Positions 18,097 to 25,022 of a stretch of 64,000 nt of DNA are shown in pieces. Within the stretch, counting starts at the first letter, position 1. Each line of letters starts with the position of its first letter. The stretch spans positions 124,001-188,000 of the forward strand of contig NZ_JANUDX010000009.1 of the NCBI RefSeq assembly GCF_024810105.1, given 5' to 3'. Position numbers and translations under genes: made by a program. Below the pieces are notes generated by a model that worked only from the letters and a program-made list of their open reading frames with translations, was not told the DNA's origin and made no database searches. The DNA comes from Stenotrophomonas sp. BIGb0135. GTDB taxonomy: Bacteria; Pseudomonadota; Gammaproteobacteria; Xanthomonadales; Xanthomonadaceae.

Positions 18097-18860
18097 CGTC
18101 GGCGTTGCCGAAGGCCGCGTTGGCGATGTTGTACGCGGCGGGGGCATCGCTGCCGCTGCCGCCTCGTGCGCGTTTCGTGGACGAGCAGATCGACGACCTG
18201 GCGCTGCAGGGCGTGACCCTTGCAGCGCCGATCTTCGAGGGGTGCCGGGTGCAGCGGGGAACGTTCGCGCACTGCGATTTCTCCGGTGTCCGCTTTTTCC
18301 ACCGCAACCAGCTGGCCGGCTGCCGCTTCACCCGCGCGGACTTCCGCAACAGCGGGCTCAATGACACCGTGTTTCGCGAGTGCGTCTTCGACCGGTGCGA
18401 CTTCCGCCAGAGCCGGTTCAATGAGTGCGTGCTCGACCGCTGCACGTTCATCAACTGCCGGATCGTGGACACCGACATGCCCGCGCAGGCCACCACCGGG
18501 TGTCGCTTCGAAGGCACGTTGAAGGACGTGAGATTCGTTGCCGCCGGTGCACCGGCCCAGCTGGACGCCGATTTCAGCCGCTGCATCCTGGACGACGTGT
18601 CCTTCGAAAACTGCCGGCTGGACCACGTCGTCCCGCCGCGTGATCCCCGCCATTCCTACCTGCCGGACGTCGCGGTGCGCGCGCGGCGCGCATTGGATGC
18701 GTTGCCGGCCGCGCCGGACGACACGACCACCAAGGTCCTCATGCGCCGTCTTCGCCGTTATGCGCAGATGCAGGGCACCATTCTCAACCTGGACAACCTG
18801 CGTTGCGTGGAAGACCCCGCCGTGGCCGCGGCGTTGATTGCCGCGCTCGCGGTGGCGTGA
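18093..18860 (+). CDS. Pentapeptide-repeat protein coupled to hmgA
   Basis: 255 residues from GTG 18093, whose last two bases plus the next A form the hmgA stop (GTGA overlap), so translation is probably coupled. Residues 45-150 are pentapeptide repeats with F or L as the central residue every fifth position ([40 protein letters not shown]), unusually rich in Cys. Such repeats fold into a right-handed square beta-helix. The C-terminal part is helical, with [19 protein letters not shown]. Function unknown; some family members mimic DNA or serve as effectors or immunity proteins, and nothing here singles out one of these. Confidence 0.75.
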   Translation: MTSALPKAALAMLYAAGASLPLPPRARFVDEQIDDLALQGVTLAAPIFEGCRVQRGTFAHCDFSGVRFFHRNQLAGCRFTRADFRNSGLNDTVFRECVFDRCDFRQSRFNECVLDRCTFINCRIVDTDMPAQATTGCRFEGTLKDVRFVAAGAPAQLDADFSRCILDDVSFENCRLDHVVPPRDPRHSYLPDVAVRARRALDALPAAPDDTTTKVLMRRLRRYAQMQGTILNLDNLRCVEDPAVAAALIAALAVA

Positions 18861-18893
18861 TCCAGGGTTCCGGCGACGGGACGCGAACCCTGC

Positions 18894-19421
18894 TCAGGCC
18901 GTGGCGATCGCGGCATGGGCCAACTGCGCGGCGTGCGCGTCCGGCATGGCCTCCACCACGCGCTGCCGCACCCGCTCGGCATACCCGGGCGAGGTCAGGC
19001 CGGGCAGCGCCATCAGGGCGGTGTGCAGCGAGGCGATGACGTCTTCGTCGCTGCGCGCGCGCTGCAAGGCGTGGAACAGCGCGGCGGCCTGCGGGTGGCG
19101 CTGCAGTTCGAGGATGCCCAACAGGTAGATGCGCGCGGCCACCAGCGAGCGACGGCGTTCGGCAGGGGCGGGCGCGGCCACGGGTGCCGCGCCGGGCGGC
19201 GCCGGCAGCGTGGCCGGTTCCAGCGGTGCGCTGGACACCAGGTACCCGGCCTGGATCAGCTGGATCACCATGGCGGAGGCTTCCGGCCCGATCATGCCGG
19301 TGAGCTGGGCCAGGTCGCGCTGGCCGTCGCACAGGATCAGCAGGCGGCGCTGGCGCATGTCGAGCGGCGCGCGGTGGGCCTGCAGGGCGGTGCGGGCGAG
19401 GTCGGTCTTGCGCGGTTGCAT
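18894..19421 (-). CDS. Hypothetical protein with helical N-terminal domain
   Basis: 175 residues. The N-terminal 75 residues (RTALQAHRAPLDMRQRRLLILCDG, then LAQLTGMIGPEASAMVIQLIQAGYLV) look like a winged-helix-type fold as found in some regulator-associated proteins. A Pro/Ala linker follows, then a helical C-terminal half with ARIYLLGILELQRH. No signal peptide or membrane segment. The ATG at 19421 avoids an unlikely N-terminal extension; the opposite strand is also open here because of high GC. I cannot assign a function. Confidence 0.6.
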   Translation of the reverse strand: MQPRKTDLARTALQAHRAPLDMRQRRLLILCDGQRDLAQLTGMIGPEASAMVIQLIQAGYLVSSAPLEPATLPAPPGAAPVAAPAPAERRRSLVAARIYLLGILELQRHPQAAALFHALQRARSDEDVIASLHTALMALPGLTSPGYAERVRQRVVEAMPDAHAAQLAHAAIATA

Positions 19422-19554
19422 GGGCGTGGGGTCGATGCGGTGCAGGCCGAGCCTGAACCCGGCAGGTGAAACCGCGATGACAATCACGTTCCTGCATGCA
19501 GCCGCTGCACGGCGATCGCGCTAGGCTGCCGGGCACTGACTGGAGGACACGCAT

Positions 19555-20190
19555 ATGAAGCAGCTGGGAAGCGTTTTGGCACTGGCTATCGTGCTCGCAT
19601 TGGGTGGCTGCGCGCGCAGCCCGGAAACCCCGTCCAAGGACGCCGATGCGGCTGCGCCGGCACCGACCCCGACCCCGACCGCGCCTGCTGCCGGCGCTGC
19701 GCCAGACCAGGGGGCGGCTGCCGGCTCCGATGCCGCCGCCGCCGCGACCGGTCCGGCCCGGCTCGATGGCTACGGCCCGGTCGCCCTGGGCAGCACCCTG
19801 GAGCAGGTGCAGGCCGCCTGGAAGGAACCGCTGCAGGGCGAGGTTCCGGACGACTACTGCCACGCGCTGCGGCCGCAGGGCGCGCAGGCCGATGATGTGG
19901 TCTTCATGATCGAAGGCAAGCGACTGGTCCGCTACGACGTGCGCAACGACCGCATCGTCGCACCCGGCGGCGGCAAGGTCGGCATGTCGCTGGGCCAGTT
20001 GCAGACGCTGTACCCCGATCGCGGCGACGTCACCGCGCACAAGTACGACGAGAAGGGGCACAACCTACGGGTGCGCCCGGCCACCGAGGGGGGCGCGCTG
20101 ATCAACTTCGAGATCGGCGGCGACGGCAATGTCACCGCCTGGCGGGTCGGCCAGACCCCCCAGGTCGACTACGTCGAAGGCTGCTCGTAA
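19555..20190 (+). CDS. Hypothetical lipoprotein
   Basis: 211 residues. A lipoprotein signal peptide ends in LALGGC (lipidation Cys near residue 18). A low-complexity Ala/Pro/Thr linker containing PTPTPTAPAAG runs to about residue 60. A compact C-terminal domain follows with GYGPVALGSTLEQVQAAW and KVGMSLGQLQTLYP, two related copies of a G-x-SL-x-x-Q motif. This duplicated pattern resembles BamE/SmpA-type outer-membrane-associated lipoproteins, but the match is only by eye. ATG 19555 follows TGGAGGACACGCAT, a good ribosome-binding site. Confidence 0.75.
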   Translation: MKQLGSVLALAIVLALGGCARSPETPSKDADAAAPAPTPTPTAPAAGAAPDQGAAAGSDAAAAATGPARLDGYGPVALGSTLEQVQAAWKEPLQGEVPDDYCHALRPQGAQADDVVFMIEGKRLVRYDVRNDRIVAPGGGKVGMSLGQLQTLYPDRGDVTAHKYDEKGHNLRVRPATEGGALINFEIGGDGNVTAWRVGQTPQVDYVEGCS

Positions 20191-20310
20191 GCCAGCGGCG
20201 GCGCGTGCCCGGAGCGGGCCGCTCCGCTGCACCCTGCGTCGGCGGTGTCCTCACCCCCCTGCGCGCGCGGTGGCTCTAGAATCGGGCCATTGCTGCCTGG
20301 GGATGTGTCG

Positions 20311-21267
20311 ATGATTGCTGCTACCTCGTGGTTCCTGCTGGGATTGCTGCTGCTCGCGCTGGGCGGCGACTCGATCGTCAAGGCGGCCTCGGGCCTGGCC
20401 CAGCGCTTCGGCGCCTCGCCATTCGTGGCCGGGCTGCTGCTGGTGGCCTTCGGCACCTCGCTGCCCGAGCTGGTGGTCAACGCCCGCGCGTTCGTGGTCG
20501 GGGCCGAAGAACTGGCGCTCGGCAACGCGGTCGGTAGCAACATCGTCAACGTCGGGCTCACCCTGGGCCTGGCCGCGCTGGCGGCCCCGTTGCTGGTCCG
20601 CGCCCGGTTGCTGTCACCGCTGCTGGTGCTGCTGGCCGTGGCCAGCCTGGCCCTGATCGTGTTCGGCCTGGATGGCGTGGTGACGCGCTGGGAGGGCGGG
20701 CTGCTGCTGCTTGGTTTCGTGGCCGTGCTGGTGTTCCTGCTGCGGCAGGCGCGGCGCGAATCCGAGCCGGTGCGCGAGGCCATCGCCGGCTATGCGATGA
20801 CCCGCACCGGGCTGTTCCTCAACGTCCTGCGGCTGGTGTTCGCCGCGCTGTGCCTGCATTACGGCGCGCGCTGGATCGTGCAGGCCGCGCCGGTGTTCGG
20901 CGCCGGCCTGGGCTGGTCGCCGCTGCTGGTCGGCCTGCTGCCGGTGGCCATCGGCACCGCGCTGCCGGAAGTGGCCGCGGCGATCGCGGCGGCACGGCGT
21001 GGGCAGGGCGACATGGTGCTCGGCCACGTGATCGGCTCGAGCCTGTTCAACCTGCTGGTGGTGGTCGGCGGCATGGCCGCGCTGCGACCGCTGGCGGTGC
21101 CGGCCTCGTTCGTGCGCCTGGAACTGCCGGCGGCGATCGCGTTCGTGCTGGTGCTGTACCCGATGCTGCGGGGTGACCTCACCATCAGCCGTCGCGAGGG
21201 CGGGGTGCTTGTGGTGGCGTTCCTGGCCTGGATCGGGTTGGAGCTGGCGCTGGTCCGGGGCGGCTGA
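20311..21267 (+). CDS. Calcium/sodium antiporter (CaCA family, YrbG-like)
   Basis: 318 residues, about 10 membrane helices. Both alpha-repeat signatures of cation/Ca exchangers are present: GTSLPELVVNARA with GNAVGSNIVNVGLTLG in the first half, and GTALPEVAAAIAAARRGQGD with GHVIGSSLFNLL in the second, the inverted duplication that forms the ion site. It should exchange Ca2+ (or another cation) for Na+ or H+ across the inner membrane. The ATG at 20311 follows TGGGGATGTGTCG. The last 106 bases of the gene are duplicated 346 bases downstream. Confidence 0.92.
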   Translation: MIAATSWFLLGLLLLALGGDSIVKAASGLAQRFGASPFVAGLLLVAFGTSLPELVVNARAFVVGAEELALGNAVGSNIVNVGLTLGLAALAAPLLVRARLLSPLLVLLAVASLALIVFGLDGVVTRWEGGLLLLGFVAVLVFLLRQARRESEPVREAIAGYAMTRTGLFLNVLRLVFAALCLHYGARWIVQAAPVFGAGLGWSPLLVGLLPVAIGTALPEVAAAIAAARRGQGDMVLGHVIGSSLFNLLVVVGGMAALRPLAVPASFVRLELPAAIAFVLVLYPMLRGDLTISRREGGVLVVAFLAWIGLELALVRGG

Positions 21268-21324
21268 ACGAAGCCGCGCGTAGCGCCGACCGTTGGTCGG
21301 CTGCTCCAGGTGCGATGTGAGTGC

Positions 21325-21500
21325 AGCCGACCAACGGTCGGCTCTACGCGCGGGATTGGCGGCAGCCGACCAACGGTCGGCTCTACGTGTGGGATTGGCG
21401 GCAGCCGACCAACGATCGGCTCTACGTGCGGGATTGGCGGCAGCCGAGCAACGGTCGGCTCCACGTGCGGGATTGGCGGCAGCCGAGCAACGGTCGGCTT
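21325..21500 (+). repeat. SMAG array 1, five inverted units, period 39 bp
   Basis: Units of AGCCGACCAACGGTCGGCTCTAC begin at 21325, 21364, 21403, 21442 and 21481 (exact 39-base steps), with GTGTGGGATTGGCGGC-like spacers. The last is truncated at the duplication junction. A GTAG-headed unit in the opposite orientation precedes it at 21280-21302. Some units carry compensated or single changes (GATCGG, GAGCAACGG). Each can form a hairpin in RNA. Confidence 0.85.
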
Positions 21501-21504
21501 TGTG

Positions 21505-21613
21505 CCCGATGCTGCGGGGTGACCTCACCATCAGCCGTCGCGAGGGCGGGGTGCTGGTGGTGGCGTTCCTGGCCTGGATCGGGTTGGAGCTGGCGCTGGT
21601 CCGGGGCGGCTGA
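21505..21613 (+). pseudogene. Duplicated 3' fragment of the Ca/Na antiporter gene
   Basis: Encodes the last 35 residues of the antiporter (PMLRGDLTISRREGG through LELALVRGG) followed by TGA. It has no start or ribosome-binding site of its own. It is a by-product of the 346-bp tandem duplication. Confidence 0.85.
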
Positions 21614-21625
21614 GCGAAGCCGCGC

Positions 21626-21890
21626 GTAGAGCCGACCGTTGGTCGGCTGCTCCAGGTGTGATGTGGGTGCAGCCGACCAACGGTCGGCTCTACGGGTGGG
21701 ATTGGCAATAGCCGACCAACGGTCGGCTCTACGCGTTGGGATTGGCAATAGCCGACCAACGGTCGGCTCTACGCGTTGGGATTGGCAATAGCCGACCAAC
21801 GGTCGGCTCTACGGGTGGGATTGGCAATAGCCGAGCAACGGTCGGCTCTACGCGTGGGATTGGCAATAGCCGACCAACGGTCGGCTCTAC
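21626..21890 (+). repeat. SMAG array 2, one direct and six inverted units
   Basis: GTAGAGCCGACCGTTGGTCGGCT lies at 21626-21648. Inverted units then begin at 21671, 21710, 21750, 21790, 21829 and 21868, in steps of 39 or 40 bases, with GGGATTGGCAAT spacers. It ends 53 bases before the stop of the Mrp G-subunit gene, whose transcript would run into it from the other side. Confidence 0.85.
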
Positions 21891-21942
21891 GTGGTTCCTG
21901 GCCGGTATCCGATCCCGGGCCGGGCTCCACCCGGCTCCCTCA

Positions 21943-22320
21943 TTACGGCGCCTGGTCGACGTCCGGTTGCGGGGGCGGCAACTGCTCTTCCTTGGCGGTC
22001 TCATGGCCCGGCAGGCTGGGGCGCTTTTCCATCATCAGCGACAGCGCTGCCTTGGCCATCATGTGCGCGCTGATCGGCGCGGTGATGAACAGGAACACGG
22101 TGATCAACAGCTCGCGCGGCTGCGGGTCCTGGCCCAGGAAGATGTGGTAGCAGACCGAGCCGACCAGCACACAGCCCACGCCGAGCGTGCTGGCCTTGGT
22201 CGGTGCGTGCAGGCGCTTGAAGAAGGTGGACAGCTTCACCAGGCCGAGCGCGCCGACCAGGATGAAGAAGCAGCCGAACAGCAGCAGGATCGACAGCACG
22301 ATCTGGATGACGGTGATCAT
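21943..22320 (-). CDS. mnhG: Mrp cation/proton antiporter subunit G
   Basis: 125 residues, three membrane helices, with the family-typical GALGLVKLSTFFKRLHAPTKASTLG. A hydrophilic C-terminal tail follows (EKRPSLPGHETAKEEQLPPP). Last gene of the Mrp/Mnh/Pha operon. Its ATG overlaps the F-subunit stop (ATGA). The Mrp complex exchanges cytoplasmic Na+ (in some systems K+) for protons and supports pH and salt homeostasis. Confidence 0.93.
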   Translation of the reverse strand: MITVIQIVLSILLLFGCFFILVGALGLVKLSTFFKRLHAPTKASTLGVGCVLVGSVCYHIFLGQDPQPRELLITVFLFITAPISAHMMAKAALSLMMEKRPSLPGHETAKEEQLPPPQPDVDQAP

Positions 22321-22601
22321 TCGACGATGTCCCGGCGCAGCACGAACTTGCTCAGCACCACGGTGCTGCCGAAGCCGAGCATGGCGATGATCAGCGCCGC
22401 TTCGAAATACACCGCCGAGTTGAGGTACATGCCGAACAGCATCAGCTCGGCAATGGCGGTGACCGACAGGGTGTCCAGCGCCAGGATGCGGTCGGGCACG
22501 GTCGGGCCGCGCAGCAGGCGCCAGGTGGCCAGCAGCATGGCCAGCCCGACCACGTGCATGCACACCACCATGGTGGTCTGGATGAAGGTGTAACCGGTCA
22601 T
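22317..22601 (-). CDS. mnhF: Mrp cation/proton antiporter subunit F
   Basis: 94 residues, three membrane helices. The MnhF/PhaF signature LLRGPTVPDRILALDTL lies at the end of the first helix. Overlaps both neighbours by 4 bases. Normal family length. Essential small subunit of the Mrp complex. Confidence 0.93.
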   Translation of the reverse strand: MTGYTFIQTTMVVCMHVVGLAMLLATWRLLRGPTVPDRILALDTLSVTAIAELMLFGMYLNSAVYFEAALIIAMLGFGSTVVLSKFVLRRDIVE

Positions 22602-23104
22602 GGGAAGATCTCCATCAGCGGGGCTTCGTAACGGCGTTTGATCTGCGCGATCAGCTCGTCCGGGTCGTCCAGGTGCAGCACGTGCACCAGCAGGTAGCGG
22701 CGGTCGTCGGACAGGGCCGCCGATACCGTGCCCGGGGTCAGCGTGATCATGCTGGTGAGCGCGGCGATGCCGTGGATGTTGGCGATGTCCAGCGGCAGCC
22801 AGATGAAGCCGGGGTGGATGCGACGCTCCGGCCCGAGCACCTGGATGGCCACGCGGATGTTGGATGCCAGGATGTCCCACAGCGTCACGAACAGCAGCTT
22901 GGGCACCGGGCGCAGGGAGCCGATGCGGGCGAACTCGCGGTCCAGGCGCGCGGCGAACAGCGGCACCACCAGGCCCAGCAGCATGCCCAGCACGAACTGG
23001 CCGACGGTGAAGCTGTCGGACATCAGCAGCCAGAACGCCACCACCATCACGCTCAACGAGGGCGACGGGATCAGGCGCTTGTACAGCGAAGGCGTACGCG
23101 TCAT
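22598..23104 (-). CDS. mnhE: Mrp cation/proton antiporter subunit E
   Basis: 168 residues, with N-terminal membrane helices and the MnhE-typical segments LLFVTLWDILASNIRVAIQVLG, GFIWLPLD and TSMITLTPGTVSAALSDDRR. The start at 23104 (MTRTPSLYKRLIPSP) overlaps the D-subunit stop (ATGA). Confidence 0.93.
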   Translation of the reverse strand: MTRTPSLYKRLIPSPSLSVMVVAFWLLMSDSFTVGQFVLGMLLGLVVPLFAARLDREFARIGSLRPVPKLLFVTLWDILASNIRVAIQVLGPERRIHPGFIWLPLDIANIHGIAALTSMITLTPGTVSAALSDDRRYLLVHVLHLDDPDELIAQIKRRYEAPLMEIFP

Positions 23105-24636
23105 GGCTGGCGGATCTCCGGCGGGGTGGCGCGCAGCTCGCCGACATAATCGCCGGGATGCAGCAACTGGTTGGCCATCGCATCGGTGTGCTGCATCAGC
23201 GGGCCGGCGAACAGGCTCATGGCGATGCCGTAGCAGAGCAGCAGCGCGGCGGCGAACAGTTCGACGGTGCGGGTCGGTGCCTTGCGTGGCGGCGGTACGC
23301 CTTCTTCCTGCACCGGCACGCGCCAGAACAGGCGGATGCCGCCGCGGGTGAGGCCCACGATCACCATCAGGCTGCTGCCCAGCACCACCGTCCAGACTAC
23401 GGCGGTGTACTGCGCCGGCATCCCGGCCAGCAGCGCGGCCTTGGCCAGGAACCCGGACAGCGGGGGCAGGCCGGCCACGGCCACCGCCCCGATCAGGAAC
23501 AGCACGGCGGGCGTCTGCTTGCCAGGCATCGGCGCGATGATTTCCTTCCTGTCGCTGGCCCCGCCGCGGCGGCGGCGGATCAGGTCGGCGATCAGGAACA
23601 GCGCGGCGGCCACGAAGGTGCTGTGGGGCAGGTAATACAGCCCCGCCGACAGCACCTGCGGGGTACGCACGGCGAAGGCGATGAACAGCGTCGCCGCCGA
23701 CACCACCACCAGGTAGGAAATCATCACCCGCAGGCGCGCGGCGGCCAGCACGCCCAGCCCGCCCAGCACCAGGGTGGCCACGCCGGCCCACAGCAGCCAG
23801 TCGCTGCCGTAGCCGGCCATCGGGCCGGCGCCCTCGCCGAACCACAGCGTGCTCACCCGCAGCACCGCATACAGGCCGACCTTGGTCATGATCGCGAACA
23901 ACGCGGCCACCGCGGCCGGCGCGCGCGCATAGGCCTCGGGCAGCCACAGGTACAACGGCATCAGCGCCGCCTTGCTGCAGAACACCAGCAGCAACAGGCC
24001 CATGGTCGCCTTGACCAGCACCAGGTGCGAGGCCGGCACCTCGGCGATGCGCTGGGACAGCTCGGCCATGTTGAGCGACCCCAGCGAGGCATACAGCAGG
24101 CCGAGGGCGATCAGGAACAGGGTCGAGGCGGTGACGTTGAACACCACGTAATGCAGGCCGATGCGCATGCGCAGGCCGCGCCCGCCACTGAGCAGCAGGC
24201 CGTAGGAGGCGATCAGCATCACCTCGAAGAACACGAACAGGTTGAAGATGTCGCCGGTCAGGAAGGCACCGTTGAGGCCGACCAGCTGGAACTGGAACAG
24301 CGCATGGAAGTGCGGCGCGCGCCGGTCCCAGCCCGAGCACGCATGCAGCAGGCACGGGATGGCCAGCAGCAGGGTGGTGACCAGCATCCATGCCGACAGC
24401 CGGTCGGCCACCAGCGCGATGCCCAGCCGTGCCGGCCAGTCGCCCAGCAGGTACACCGCGATGCTGCCATCGGCAGTCTGGGCGAACAGCAGGGCCACCG
24501 CCGCCGCCAGCGCGGTCAGCGTGGTCCAGGCCACGCTGCGCTGCACCCTGGGGCCATAGCGGCGATGCTCGACGAACAGCGAACAGGCCGCGCCGAACAA
24601 CGGAATCAGGATCGGCAGGATCACCGCATGGTTCAT
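23101..24636 (-). CDS. mnhD: Mrp cation/proton antiporter subunit D
   Basis: 511 residues, about 14 helices, homologous to the antiporter-like subunits of respiratory complex I (NuoM/NuoN). Conserved features include EVMLIASYGLLLSGG (the conserved Glu of TM5), KATMGLLLLVFCSKAALMPLYLWLPEAYARAP (conserved Lys and the LPxA motif) and MTKVGLYAVLR. It carries part of the proton/ion path with the A subunit. ATG 24636 overlaps the C-subunit stop. Confidence 0.95.
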   Translation of the reverse strand: MNHAVILPILIPLFGAACSLFVEHRRYGPRVQRSVAWTTLTALAAAVALLFAQTADGSIAVYLLGDWPARLGIALVADRLSAWMLVTTLLLAIPCLLHACSGWDRRAPHFHALFQFQLVGLNGAFLTGDIFNLFVFFEVMLIASYGLLLSGGRGLRMRIGLHYVVFNVTASTLFLIALGLLYASLGSLNMAELSQRIAEVPASHLVLVKATMGLLLLVFCSKAALMPLYLWLPEAYARAPAAVAALFAIMTKVGLYAVLRVSTLWFGEGAGPMAGYGSDWLLWAGVATLVLGGLGVLAAARLRVMISYLVVVSAATLFIAFAVRTPQVLSAGLYYLPHSTFVAAALFLIADLIRRRRGGASDRKEIIAPMPGKQTPAVLFLIGAVAVAGLPPLSGFLAKAALLAGMPAQYTAVVWTVVLGSSLMVIVGLTRGGIRLFWRVPVQEEGVPPPRKAPTRTVELFAAALLLCYGIAMSLFAGPLMQHTDAMANQLLHPGDYVGELRATPPEIRQP

Positions 24637-25022
24637 GCGCCACCCTCCCGGCCCGGCGCGGTATCGGCGGGGGCGTCGTCGGCCTCTTCTTCGTGCGCGT
24701 CGACGTGGTCGCTATGGTTGTCGCTGCGGCTGCGCATGGCCAGCACGATGCTCACCGCGGTCATCGCAAAGGCGATCACGATCGCCGTCAGCACCAGCGC
24801 CTGCGGCAGCGGGTCGGTGTAGTTGCCCAGGTCGCTGTCGATGCCCTCGCGCAGCACCGGCGCCTTGCCGGTTACCAGGCGCCCACCGGCGAAGATCAGC
24901 AGGTTGGTGGCATAGGACAGGAAGGTCATGCCAAGGATGACGTCGAAGGTGCGCGCACGCAGCAGCAGGTAGATGCCGATCGCGCTCAATATGCCGATCG
25001 CGCTTGCCAGGGCCAGTTCCAT
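24633..25022 (-). CDS. mnhC: Mrp cation/proton antiporter subunit C
   Basis: 129 residues, three helices, homolog of complex I subunit NuoK: GIYLLLRARTFDVILGMTFLSYATNLLIF and DPLPQALVLTAIVIAFAMTA. The C-terminus is extended by a charged His/Asp/Glu-rich tail of about 30 residues (DNHSDHVDAHEEEADDAP), likely cytoplasmic. Its ATG overlaps the A/B gene stop by one base (TGATG). Confidence 0.94.
   Translation of the reverse strand: MELALASAIGILSAIGIYLLLRARTFDVILGMTFLSYATNLLIFAGGRLVTGKAPVLREGIDSDLGNYTDPLPQALVLTAIVIAFAMTAVSIVLAMRSRSDNHSDHVDAHEEEADDAPADTAPGREGGA

Larger units (their letters stand above)
21159..21850 (+). repeat. 346-bp tandem duplication: antiporter gene tail plus SMAG array
   Basis: Bases 21159-21504 and 21505-21850 are two copies of one unit with a constant offset of 346. 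Each unit starts at the same point in the antiporter coding sequence (CCCGATGCTGCGG), runs through its TGA and continues into a GTAG palindrome and a string of inverted SMAG units. The coding parts differ by about one base in 106. The spacers in the repeat strings differ more (GGCGGC in unit 1, GGCAAT in unit 2). Confidence 0.85.

Noticed and set aside
21325..21890. CRISPR-like array with ~39-bp period
   Set aside because: The repeated unit is a full palindrome with GTAG/CTAC ends and the intervening bases are also nearly identical, so there are no unique spacers, and no cas genes are present. These are SMAG elements.
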